The notes under the pieces: model-generated
Told to the model about the DNA's origin: nothing
The model's database searches: none
What the model saw: only the letters and a program-made list of their open reading frames with translations
Position numbers and translations under genes: made by a program
NCBI GenBank assembly: GCA_963845495.1
Contig: CAWJTH010000053.1
Location: 1 to 6,011, forward strand
Direction: 5' to 3'
Source of the DNA: JAZKFT01 sp963845495
Lineage (GTDB): Bacteria; Bacteroidota; Bacteroidia; Chitinophagales; Chitinophagaceae
Length of the DNA stretch: 6,011 nt
Shown: in pieces, positions 1-5,661 of the stretch
Layout of the letters: the number at the start of each line of letters is the position of its first letter
Numbering within the stretch: position 1 is the first letter of the stretch

Positions 1-30
1 TACAGATAAACAATCGATTGCGATTTAAGA

Positions 31-120
31 TGGCAGAGAGGAAGGGATTCGAACCCTCGATACCCTTTCGAGTATACACACTTTCCAGGCGTGCTCCTTC
101 AACCACTCGGACACCTCTCT
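31..120 (-). tRNA. tRNA-Ser (anticodon GGA)
   Basis: Complete class II tRNA read on the minus strand. The 7-bp acceptor stem AGAGAGG/CCTCTCT closes perfectly, followed by discriminator G and an encoded CCA (plus-strand 31-33). The anticodon stem CACGC/GTGTG encloses the loop CTGGAAA, so the anticodon is GGA (plus-strand 84-86), decoding UCC and UCU. A long variable arm with an ATAC/GTAT stem, typical of serine tRNAs, and a T-arm with TTCGAAT in the loop are both visible. It is about 90 nt long including CCA. It is transcribed leftward, away from tatD, from a promoter-like box at 136-143. No clear terminator is seen in the 30 bases left of it. Confidence 0.97.
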
Positions 121-135
121 GTATATTTTGGGCTG

Positions 136-143
136 CAAAAATA
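136..143 (-). promoter_or_regulatory. Bacteroidota-type -7 promoter element for tRNA-Ser
   Basis: Read on the minus strand this is TATTTTTG, an exact match to the TAnnTTTG -7 consensus of the Bacteroidota primary sigma factor. It is followed by CAGCCC and sits 15 bases ahead of the tRNA 5' end, a suitable distance for a short tRNA leader. A clear -33 TTTG/TTG box at the usual spacing is not visible, so the call rests on the -7 match and position. Confidence 0.55.
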
Positions 144-245
144 GGGGTTCGGTAAAAAATATATCATTTAATTTCTAGGTAGTGCACTTCGTTGGCAACA
201 AAATAAACGCTAAGGCATAATTAGACCTACCATCTTATTGCCAAT

Positions 246-1013
246 TTACAATGCAAATATTTTTTTAGCATTTGAAGATGTTGCATCAGCAATTGCTTCG
301 GCGGATATACCATACACATCGCACAACTTTTCGACCACATATTTTAAATAACTGCTTTCGTTTCTTTTACCGCGAAAAGGAACAGGTGTTAAATATGGCG
401 CATCGGTTTCCAACACAATAAATTCCAACGGAACTTTTTTTAGTACTTCGGGCAAACCTGCATTTTTATAAGTAAGTACACCGCCAATGCCAAGCAAAAA
501 TCCTAGATCTGTTATTTGTTTGGCAGATTCGTAACTGCCACCAAAACAATGGAATATGCCTTTTAAACCTTTTTCGGCAAACGGTTTTACGCGGTTAATG
601 GTTTCCTGCATGGCGTTGCGTGTATGAATGTTGATGGGTAAATTATAATCTAAGGCCCATTGCATTTGTATGTCAAATGCTTGGTATTGCTGTGTTTCAA
701 AGGTTTTATCCCAATAAAAATCGAGACCAATTTCGCCAACGGCGGCAAATTTTCTTTTACTCAACCAATCTTTTACAATAGCTAATTCTGTTTCCCAGCT
801 TTCTTTTACCGAGCAAGGGTGAAGACCCATCATGGCGTGGCATCGGCCTGGAAAATCGGCTTCCATTTGTAGTATAGCCGGTATGCTCTCACTGTCAATA
901 CCAGGTAAATAAAATGTTGAAACGCCTGCTTCGTTGGCTCTTGCTATCACTTCTTTCCTGTCTTTATCAAATTCTTTTCCATACAAATGAGTATGGCTGT
1001 CTATCATGTTCAT
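246..1013 (-). CDS. tatD: TatD-family metal-dependent hydrolase (putative DNase)
   Basis: Cytosolic TIM-barrel hydrolase of the amidohydrolase-like TatD family; characterised members are metal-dependent deoxyribonucleases implicated in DNA repair or degradation. At 255 aa it has normal family length. The metal and catalytic residues appear in order: HTH near the N-terminus (H7, H9), MGLHP (H65), GEIGLDFYWDK (E94, D98), INIHTR (H130), FHCFGG (H155) and ETDAPYL (D204), then the FRGKRNES signature at 213-220. No key residue is missing. An in-frame stop at 1023-1025 makes the ATG at 1013 the earliest start. The family usually begins MIDTHTH, so Met3 (ATG at 1007-1005) is an equally good start, and a promoter-like box just upstream favours it. 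It is divergent from the glycosyltransferases and probably monocistronic. The exact substrate cannot be told; the symbol reflects family membership. Confidence 0.93.
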   Translation of the reverse strand: MNMIDSHTHLYGKEFDKDRKEVIARANEAGVSTFYLPGIDSESIPAILQMEADFPGRCHAMMGLHPCSVKESWETELAIVKDWLSKRKFAAVGEIGLDFYWDKTFETQQYQAFDIQMQWALDYNLPINIHTRNAMQETINRVKPFAEKGLKGIFHCFGGSYESAKQITDLGFLLGIGGVLTYKNAGLPEVLKKVPLEFIVLETDAPYLTPVPFRGKRNESSYLKYVVEKLCDVYGISAEAIADATSSNAKKIFAL

Positions 1014-1017
1014 CCTG

Positions 1018-1025
1018 CAAAATTA
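1018..1025 (-). promoter_or_regulatory. candidate -7 element overlapping the tatD start region
   Basis: On the minus strand this reads TAATTTTG followed by CAGG, an exact TAnnTTTG match and similar in layout to the tRNA promoter box in the same window. It ends only 4 bases before the first ATG of tatD. Transcription from it would begin on or near that ATG, giving a leaderless or very short-leader mRNA. There is no convincing -33 box, and the region is AT-rich, so a chance match is possible. It also falls inside the left arm of the inverted-repeat element at 1022-1210. Confidence 0.33.
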
Positions 1026-1210
1026 ATTAACCCAAGTTGCTATTTGTTACTTTTAATGTGTGTTGCTTGCTCGAATAGTTGACAGATGACGGATGACAGG
1101 CTTAAAATGTGAGATGGCTGTGTTTTAGATACCGTCATCTGTCAACTGTCAACCCTTGTTTTATCATTGGTTATGTGAAACCTAATAACTAGCAACTTAA
1201 ATTAATTAAT
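1022..1210. repeat. nested inverted-repeat intergenic element, possibly MITE-like
   Basis: Two inverted repeats lie one inside the other. The outer arms are 1022-1049 and 1183-1210, with 23 of 28 positions complementary (ATTAATTAA, three mismatches, AAGTTGCTA, then a partly matching tail). The inner arms are 1077-1092 and 1132-1147, 16 of 16 complementary, with a 39-base spacer. The inner arms are built from 7-base units: CTGTCAT, CCGTCAT, CTGTCAA on one strand at 1079-1099, and CCGTCAT, CTGTCAA, CTGTCAA on the other at 1132-1152. The 10-mer AATTAATTAA occurs as a direct repeat at 1021-1030 and 1200-1209 and could be a target-site duplication, but it is itself nearly palindromic, so terminal repeat and duplication cannot be separated. 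There is no coding capacity. Being a mobile element is inference. Confidence 0.6.
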
Positions 1211-1238
1211 ACCGCGGCTTATGCGCTATTCTCGTTTT

Positions 1239-1266
1239 AACCGCAAGGAAGCAAAGAACGCAAAGC
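1239..1266. repeat. CGCAAAG-type intergenic repeat
   Basis: The stretch contains three degenerate 8-9-base units: ACCGCAAGG, AAGCAAAG, AACGCAAAG. I recognise this wording (CGCAAAGAACGCAAAG, reverse CTTTGCGTTCTTTGCG) as a repeat common in intergenic DNA of Bacteroidota and some other phyla. It often gives rise to spurious predicted peptides containing LCVLCFLAVK-like strings, and exactly such a string appears in the minus-strand frame here. Its function is unknown to me. Confidence 0.5.
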
Positions 1267-1273
1267 AATAATT

Positions 1274-1281
1274 TACCTTTG
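1274..1281 (+). promoter_or_regulatory. candidate -7 promoter element (distal) for the 1452 gene
   Basis: TACCTTTG followed by CACCC is an exact TAnnTTTG match with the GC-containing downstream bases often seen after Bacteroidota -7 boxes. No good -33 box is visible; the CGCAAAG repeat occupies that position. Transcription from here would give a 5' leader of roughly 160 bases that includes the CAACGGT/ACCGTTG hairpin at 1317-1339. Confidence 0.38.
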
Positions 1282-1373
1282 CACCCTTTGGCAGTTTGTC
1301 TGTCTTTTTGTGGTTGCAACGGTAAATTGGTAACCGTTGTTTCTTGCGCTGATGAATACTTGGTCGGCTCGCT

Positions 1374-1381
1374 TATCTTTG
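1374..1381 (+). promoter_or_regulatory. candidate -7 promoter element (proximal) for the 1452 gene
   Basis: TATCTTTG is an exact TAnnTTTG match, placed so that a transcript would have a leader of about 60 bases before the ATG at 1452. The -33 region lacks a well-spaced TTTG; the nearest TTG (1360-1362) is too close. It is a better-placed candidate than the 1274 box for driving the two-gene glycosyltransferase unit. Confidence 0.42.
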
Positions 1382-1451
1382 TTTGCTCCAAACTATTTTA
1401 TAATTATTATGAAAACAACACATAATTAATTTTCCAAAGAACTAAACAATA

Positions 1452-2327
1452 ATGAATCTTCTTTACATCACTTTTGGCGACAACCTCGGCGTCCATCTTC
1501 AAGCAGCATTTGGCATGTATTCTTTTTTAGCAAAAGCTAAAAGTAATATCCAAACAATCAACATTATAACAGATAAGCCTCTTTTTTACAACCATTTAAA
1601 AAACGATATTAACGTAATTGATATAACAAAAGAAGAATTGGATAATTGGCAAGGGAAACACCGGTTTTTTTGGCGCATTAAAATAAAAGCAATCGAAAGA
1701 ATCTGCAATTTATATCCTGGTAAGCCGGTAATGTATTTAGATACCGACACCTTTTTAATTGGTGATGCCAACGAATTAAACCATCATCTATTAGCCGGGA
1801 AAGCGTTTATGCATAGGAACGAAGCTGTTTTATCAACAGGTAGAAGTAGTACCGAAAAAAGGATGTGGAAACAAATAAAAGATAAACAATTTGGTGCCAC
1901 TAAAATGTTGCCAACCGATTGTATGTGGAATGCAGGCGTGGTTGCTACACCCAATAACAAACAAAATAAAGAAAGCGAATTGGCGCTGGCCATTTGCGAT
2001 GAAATGTGCGCAGCCGGCGTAACCAGGCGTTTAATCGAGCAATTTTCATTGACCATTGCATTGGATAGATTATATGGACTACACGAAGCCAAACAAATTA
2101 TTGCACATTATTGGACGGCAAAGAAATTGTGGGACGAAAAAATAGCCGCATTTTTTATTGAGGCGCATTTTGCGGCATGGGATAACGAAATAATAACACA
2201 AAAAATTAAAAACTTCGATTTTTCGAATATGCCAATCGATCAATTGACCCGCAGCTCGAATGTAAAATTGAAAAAATTGGTAGATAAATGGTATCCTACC
2301 CAAAATTTAGAATTTATTAAATCGTAA
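1452..2327 (+). CDS. putative GT-A fold glycosyltransferase (GT8/GT77-like, DXD motif)
   Basis: Likely cytosolic, retaining-type nucleotide-sugar glycosyltransferase of 291 aa. It opens with a Rossmann-like strand and turn (LLYITFGDN, residues 3-11). NIITDKP (37-43) follows, then an RIKIKAI segment (75-81) ahead of the DXD motif MYLDTDTFL (94-102; D97 and D99 expected to bind the metal and sugar nucleotide). MWNAG (158-162) matches the position of the sugar-contacting N-A-G turn in GT8/GT77-type enzymes, and IAHYW (217-221) supplies the usual late His. There is no signal peptide or membrane segment. An in-frame TAA at 1443-1445 makes ATG 1452 the first ATG available; no Shine-Dalgarno is present. 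It is followed 93 bases later by a GT2 gene on the same strand, probably in one transcript. Donor and acceptor are unknown. The family assignment rests on motifs, not a search. Confidence 0.75.
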   Translation: MNLLYITFGDNLGVHLQAAFGMYSFLAKAKSNIQTINIITDKPLFYNHLKNDINVIDITKEELDNWQGKHRFFWRIKIKAIERICNLYPGKPVMYLDTDTFLIGDANELNHHLLAGKAFMHRNEAVLSTGRSSTEKRMWKQIKDKQFGATKMLPTDCMWNAGVVATPNNKQNKESELALAICDEMCAAGVTRRLIEQFSLTIALDRLYGLHEAKQIIAHYWTAKKLWDEKIAAFFIEAHFAAWDNEIITQKIKNFDFSNMPIDQLTRSSNVKLKKLVDKWYPTQNLEFIKS

Positions 2328-2386
2328 TTAATGGTAAAATCAAGATGCTTTCAAAAAGGCGATATTTCAATTATTACGGTTTTTAT

Positions 2387-2421
2387 CTAACTACTAACTA
2401 CTATTATCTAATTACTTATTA
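2387..2421 (+). repeat. degenerate heptanucleotide repeat tract ending at a start codon
   Basis: Five consecutive 7-base units run up to the next gene: CTAACTA, CTAACTA, CTATTAT, CTAATTA, CTTATTA, the last A being the first base of the ATG at 2421. The first two units are identical; the others keep CT at the start and T or A elsewhere. It occupies the position where a ribosome binding site would lie and contains no Shine-Dalgarno. A related three-unit run (CTAATAA, CTAGCAA, CTTAAAT) is at 1182-1202. Confidence 0.6.
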
Positions 2422-3362
2422 TGCAAGGCCAACCATTCATTTCTGTTGTAATGTGCACTTATAATGGGGCGCTTTTTTTAGATGAGCAGATTTTAACGAT
2501 TATCAATCAAGAAATGGTTGAGTTGGAATTAATTATATTGGATGATTGTTCCACCGACGGCACATGGCAAAAACTACGTGATTGGCAAGCGGCCAATAAA
2601 TCCATCAAAATTTTCAGGAACGAAAAAAATATAGGCTACAATAAAAATTTTGAAAAAGCGATACAATTGGCCACTTCCGATTTTATTGCCCTTTCAGACC
2701 AAGATGATATTTGGCTACCGCAAAAATTGATTAAATTATACAAGGCGTTTACCAGCAACGAAATTGTGCTAGTGCATAGTCGTTCAGTTAAGTTTGAAAA
2801 TAACGATAAGAAATTACGGTACGATTTAGCCAAATTACATCGCCATTATACCGGAAATGATACCAAACGGTTTTTCTTTTCGAACCATATTATGGGGCAC
2901 GATGTGATGTTCAGAAAATTTTTAGTTGGCCATATTGTGCCCATACCCGAAGGCATGTCGTACGATTGGTGGATTTCGCTGACGGCTACTTGTTATGGAA
3001 CGATCGGATCGGTAAACGAATTTTTGATACACCACCGCATACACGGCAACAACAGTTTTTTTAGCAAAGATGCGGCATCGAAGAAAAAAGAATTAGATAT
3101 GCCAGACATGATGCAGCTGTTTGCTACGATCAAGGGATTAAAACCAAACGATAAGATGTATCTGCAACAATTTCTTCAGTTGTTATTAGATAAACAACGG
3201 TATAAAAAAGATGGGTTTTATCCGCCGTTGTTCAGGTTTATGTTTAAAAACCGGCAATTGATTTTTGGACATAAAAAAAGATTTCTCCCTATATTTTCCC
3301 AACTAAAAAATGCCATTAAATACGCGAAAATGGATTATGAAGGCCGCGGGTTGACGATTTGA
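2421..3362 (+). CDS. family 2 glycosyltransferase (rhamnosyltransferase-like)
   Basis: Cytosolic inverting GT-A glycosyltransferase of 313 aa, likely adding one sugar to a surface polysaccharide precursor. The N-terminal GT2 domain is clear: ISVVMCTYNGALFLDEQ (7-23), LIILDDCSTDGT (37-48, nucleotide-binding D41/D42), and ALSDQDDIW (90-98, with the metal-binding D93-x-D95). GHD (159-161) and YDWW (181-184) fit the acceptor side and the catalytic-base region, and HHRIHGNNS (204-212) is the late His-rich motif of this subgroup. The CTYNG, EQ and SDQDDIW wording resembles RfbF/WbbL-type rhamnosyltransferases, but donor specificity cannot be inferred. The basic C-terminus (about 256-300) may touch the membrane. 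An in-frame TAA at 2409-2411 makes ATG 2421 the first ATG. No promoter box lies in the 93-base gap, so it is probably co-transcribed with the 1452 gene. Confidence 0.92.
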   Translation: MQGQPFISVVMCTYNGALFLDEQILTIINQEMVELELIILDDCSTDGTWQKLRDWQAANKSIKIFRNEKNIGYNKNFEKAIQLATSDFIALSDQDDIWLPQKLIKLYKAFTSNEIVLVHSRSVKFENNDKKLRYDLAKLHRHYTGNDTKRFFFSNHIMGHDVMFRKFLVGHIVPIPEGMSYDWWISLTATCYGTIGSVNEFLIHHRIHGNNSFFSKDAASKKKELDMPDMMQLFATIKGLKPNDKMYLQQFLQLLLDKQRYKKDGFYPPLFRFMFKNRQLIFGHKKRFLPIFSQLKNAIKYAKMDYEGRGLTI

Positions 3363-3381
3363 TGGAAGCAACGGGAAAAGT

Positions 3382-3493
3382 GAGAAGTGAAACGGCAGAA
3401 GTGGGAAACGAGAAACAAGACAATTAAGCCGAGAAAACTGAAAGGTAAAACTGCGATTTTTTTTCATTTTTCACTTCTACCGTTTCACTTCTC
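3382..3493. terminator. long imperfect inverted repeat, possible bidirectional terminator
   Basis: Arms 3382-3408 and 3467-3493 pair over 27 positions with one mismatch (3396/3479) and two G-T pairs; the outer 14 are perfect (3382-3395 with 3480-3493). The loop is 58 bases and contains an eight-T run at 3457-3464. It lies between two converging genes, starting 20 bases after the stop at 3362 and ending 7 bases before the minus-strand stop at 3500, where a shared terminator is expected. The arms also show 7-base periodicity: AGAAGTG at 3383 and 3397, CACTTCT at 3472 and 3486. The long loop and lack of a T run directly after the stem make a classical intrinsic terminator uncertain. Confidence 0.42.
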
Positions 3494-3499
3494 TCGTAA

Positions 3500-4336
3500 C
3501 TAGTACACAAATTTCTTTTTGTACCAAACTTTCATCCTATCTTTTTTTAGGACGCTGGCCGAAGGTTCTTGTAAAATGCCTTCGAATGGTTTTCCTTTTT
3601 TTATGTAGTATTTATTAAATGTGGATGCATTGCATTCCCATTTTAATAAAAATTGTTTGCGGCCGTTGTTTCTTTTAATCCGTTGGGTTGATTTTGATTG
3701 AAAATGATACACCAAACTTTTGCCGATTCCCTTAAAATACCTGCACCCGCTATGCCACATTTTCATGGAAAAATCATCGTCACTGGCCATGCCAGGACTA
3801 AATTCTATACTAAACCCGCCAATAATATTCCATTTATTTTTTGAGATAACGCATGGTGGCCAGGTGGCACCGCTCCAATCGTTTTTATGCAAGCTGGGTA
3901 AGGCTTTCAACAAACCTTCTTCGTCAAAACTTTCTACCGAAGTGCCAAAATTCCGGATGATTTTAGCATCGTTATTGGTGTCGTTAAATTCTATCATGGT
4001 GGCCGAAAGCATAAAGTTGTCGTCAGGCAAAGAGTTGATTTCCTCAGCCAAATATTTGTCCCAGTTTGGGCAACAGTACATATCGTCGTTCATGTAAATA
4101 ATGTACTTGTTGGTGGCCAGTTGAGCGGCCATATTTACGGCAATGCAAATGCCGGCATTGTCGGGCGTGTAAGAAAAAAGAATGTTTTGCTGTTTGGCCC
4201 ATTCCAAGGTGCCGTCGCTTCCATCATTAATGTGCAGGATGATTTGGCAACGCAAAGCAGAATTTTTACGGATGCTTTCCACGCAAAGTTGAATAAACTT
4301 AAAATTGTTCCAAGTTGGGATGATGATAGAAAACAT
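3500..4336 (-). CDS. family 2 glycosyltransferase
   Basis: Cytosolic inverting GT-A glycosyltransferase of 278 aa. It starts directly with the first strand FSIIIPTWNN (2-11). It then shows LHINDGSDGT (34-43; D38 in the nucleotide-binding position), DNAGICIAVNMA (59-70, the usual N-x-G-x-x-x-x-x-N segment after the second strand) and IIYMNDDMY (79-87; D84/D85 as the metal-binding pair). IIGGFSIEFSPGMASDDDFSMKMW (171-194) follows, in which D186-D188 fill the acidic catalytic-base position and GGF matches the acceptor loop; H211 comes shortly after. The remaining tail, about 212-278, is rich in Lys and Trp. An in-frame TAA at 4354-4352 makes ATG 4336 the first ATG. It converges on the 2421 gene and is divergent from the 4457 gene. 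It lies on the opposite strand from the other glycosyltransferases and so is separately expressed. A weak -7-like TAATATTG sits at 4370-4363. Sugar specificity is unknown. Confidence 0.9.
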   Translation of the reverse strand: MFSIIIPTWNNFKFIQLCVESIRKNSALRCQIILHINDGSDGTLEWAKQQNILFSYTPDNAGICIAVNMAAQLATNKYIIYMNDDMYCCPNWDKYLAEEINSLPDDNFMLSATMIEFNDTNNDAKIIRNFGTSVESFDEEGLLKALPSLHKNDWSGATWPPCVISKNKWNIIGGFSIEFSPGMASDDDFSMKMWHSGCRYFKGIGKSLVYHFQSKSTQRIKRNNGRKQFLLKWECNASTFNKYYIKKGKPFEGILQEPSASVLKKDRMKVWYKKKFVY

Positions 4337-4409
4337 CGGAAAGTTGAAAATTTAATAGGTAACAATATTACGATTCAAGCGCTTTTAAAATTGGTTTTTT
4401 GCAAAACAT

Positions 4410-4417
4410 TACATTTG
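4410..4417 (+). promoter_or_regulatory. Bacteroidota-type -7 promoter element for the 4457 gene
   Basis: TACATTTG is an exact TAnnTTTG match lying 39 bases ahead of the ATG at 4457, giving a leader of about 30 bases. ATTG at 4390-4393 is a possible -33 box with a somewhat short 16-base spacer. The 10-bp palindrome TTTTGCAAAA (4397-4406) lies in the spacer. This is the best-placed promoter candidate for a protein gene in the window. Confidence 0.48.
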
Positions 4418-4456
4418 TAGCGAAGCGGGCAAAAAATCCATTTATTGATCATTTAA

Positions 4457-5641
4457 ATGAATACAAAGCAATATTTTAAAAACAATAACCTACAAATTAT
4501 ATTGTGGTTATACATTATAACGGCAATTGGCATTACGCTACAATTGTTTTTGCCATCTTTAAGCCATCCTGAACAATATACCCATTATAACAATTATATT
4601 ATTTTCAAACAATCGTTTTTCCATTTAATCAATAATAAAGATTTATACCTTTATTACAACAACGAACAGTTTGATCTTTATAAATACAGTCCCAGTTTTT
4701 CTTTGCTGTTTGGTTTGCTGGCTTATTTGCCAGATGTTTTAGGATTGTTAGTGTGGAGTTTAATAAATGCACTTTGTTTATTTTATGCTATTAAATTGTT
4801 GGATAAAATAACAGAAAAGAATAAAGCTTTTTTGCTGTTGTTTATTTTATTGGAATTAATTAATGCATTGCAAAACTCGCAAAGCAATGCGTTGATGGCG
4901 GCGCTGATTATTTTAGCATTCGCTTTTTTGGAGAAAAAATCTTATTTCTGGGCCAGTTTATTTATTGTGTTTTCAATTTACATTAAATTGTTTGGCATAG
5001 TTGCATTTGCGTTGTATTTGTTTTATCCCGACAAAATTAAATTAGCTTCCTACACCATTTTTTGGATGATTATTTTGGCCATTTTACCGCTGTGTGTTAT
5101 TAGCCCAACCCAATTAATGTTTCTTTATAAAAGCTGGTGGGGATTGTTAAAAGATGACCATTCGGCATCTGTCGGTATTTCTGCCATGGGCATTGTAAAC
5201 AGTTGGCTGCATACCGAAATGCCGAAAAATTTAATTGTTTTGATCGGTGCTGCACTTTTTTGCGTGCCTTTGCTAAAAATTAAAAGCTATAAAAATTATT
5301 ATTTTAGGATACAAGTATTGGCGTCTATTTTGCTTTGGATGGTTTTATTTAACCACAAAGCTGAATCGCCAACTTTTATAATTGTTATGGCAGGCATTGG
5401 CATTTGGTATTTTTCGCAAGAAAAAAATAGGATCAATACGGTTTTGTTGTGGTTGTCTTTTATTGGCGTAAGCTTGTCTATTTCAGACTTGGTACCAAGC
5501 CATATAAAACACGATTATTTGCAGCCATATAATATTAAAGCGTTGGTGCCGTTAGTTATTTGGTTGAAATTGTTGTGGGATTTGATGGTGAAAAATAAGC
5601 CGCTAGTAAATTCTGATATCGAGACAATTGCTTTAAATTAA
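4457..5641 (+). CDS. GT87/DUF2029-like polytopic membrane glycosyltransferase
   Basis: Integral membrane protein of 394 aa, resembling GT87 (DUF2029) GT-C enzymes that use polyprenyl-phosphate sugars on the outer face of the inner membrane. About ten hydrophobic segments are visible, near residues 13-33, 83-115, 124-157 (probably two), 163-190, 197-218, 256-276, 284-298, 303-318, 326-342 and 360-378. Family-like features are the first periplasmic loop with KQSFFHL and DLYKYSPSFSLLFG (73-86), the ALQNSQSNALMAALIILAF stretch (137-155), SIYIKLFG (173-180) and FNHKAESPTF (298-307). An in-frame TAA at 4454-4456, immediately before ATG 4457, fixes the start. It could extend or decorate a lipid-linked glycan made by the neighbouring cytosolic enzymes. 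Which acidic residue is catalytic is unclear: the first loop has E39 before D62. The gene is visibly more AT-rich than tatD, as expected for a membrane protein. Donor and acceptor are unknown. Confidence 0.8.
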   Translation: MNTKQYFKNNNLQIILWLYIITAIGITLQLFLPSLSHPEQYTHYNNYIIFKQSFFHLINNKDLYLYYNNEQFDLYKYSPSFSLLFGLLAYLPDVLGLLVWSLINALCLFYAIKLLDKITEKNKAFLLLFILLELINALQNSQSNALMAALIILAFAFLEKKSYFWASLFIVFSIYIKLFGIVAFALYLFYPDKIKLASYTIFWMIILAILPLCVISPTQLMFLYKSWWGLLKDDHSASVGISAMGIVNSWLHTEMPKNLIVLIGAALFCVPLLKIKSYKNYYFRIQVLASILLWMVLFNHKAESPTFIIVMAGIGIWYFSQEKNRINTVLLWLSFIGVSLSISDLVPSHIKHDYLQPYNIKALVPLVIWLKLLWDLMVKNKPLVNSDIETIALN

Positions 5642-5661
5642 GCCACTAATAAGGTTTTGTA

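Larger units (their letters stand above)
1014..1451. other. 438-base intergenic region between divergent genes
   Basis: No convincing gene lies between the starts of tatD (minus) and the first glycosyltransferase (plus). From left to right it holds: a possible tatD promoter box; a nested inverted-repeat element (1022-1210); a CGCAAAG-type repeat (1239-1266); an exact -7 box at 1274-1281; a 7-bp hairpin CAACGGT/ACCGTTG (1317-1323 with 1333-1339, 9-base loop); and a second -7 box at 1374-1381. A 61-codon minus-strand frame across 1206-1391 is judged spurious because part of it is the repeat in translation. Confidence 0.7.

Noticed and set aside
11..20. CAATCGATTG palindrome downstream of the tRNA, considered as a terminator
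   Set aside because: It has no loop and is not followed by a T run on the minus strand, so it is not a plausible intrinsic terminator.
1206..1391. 61-codon minus-strand open frame with an LCVLCFLAVK-like C-terminal stretch
   Set aside because: That stretch is the translated CGCAAAG-type intergenic repeat, a known source of spurious predictions, and the frame contains the opposite-strand promoter-like boxes. There is no recognisable domain.
1352..1429. 25-codon plus-strand open frame ahead of the first glycosyltransferase, a possible leader peptide
   Set aside because: Short, AT-rich toward its end, and it has no ribosome binding site, attenuator structure or diagnostic residue run. It also contains the proximal -7 box.
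31..1451. tRNA-Ser as integration site of a genomic island carrying the glycosyltransferases
   Set aside because: No integrase, no second copy of the tRNA 3' end within the window, and a housekeeping tatD lies between. The idea cannot be supported here.
1784..2303. Two minus-strand open frames (1784-2092 and 2079-2303)
   Set aside because: Both lie inside the well-supported glycosyltransferase gene on the opposite strand and have no protein family character.
3720..4420. Plus-strand open frames of 125 and 99 codons (3720-4097 and 4121-4420)
   Set aside because: They are antisense shadows of the GT2 gene at 3500-4336, whose catalytic motifs are clear on the minus strand.
4449..4460. 12-bp perfect palindrome TCATTTAAATGA overlapping the start codon at 4457
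   Set aside because: All-AT core in AT-rich DNA; such palindromes arise readily by chance, and no second copy is seen as would be expected for an operator.
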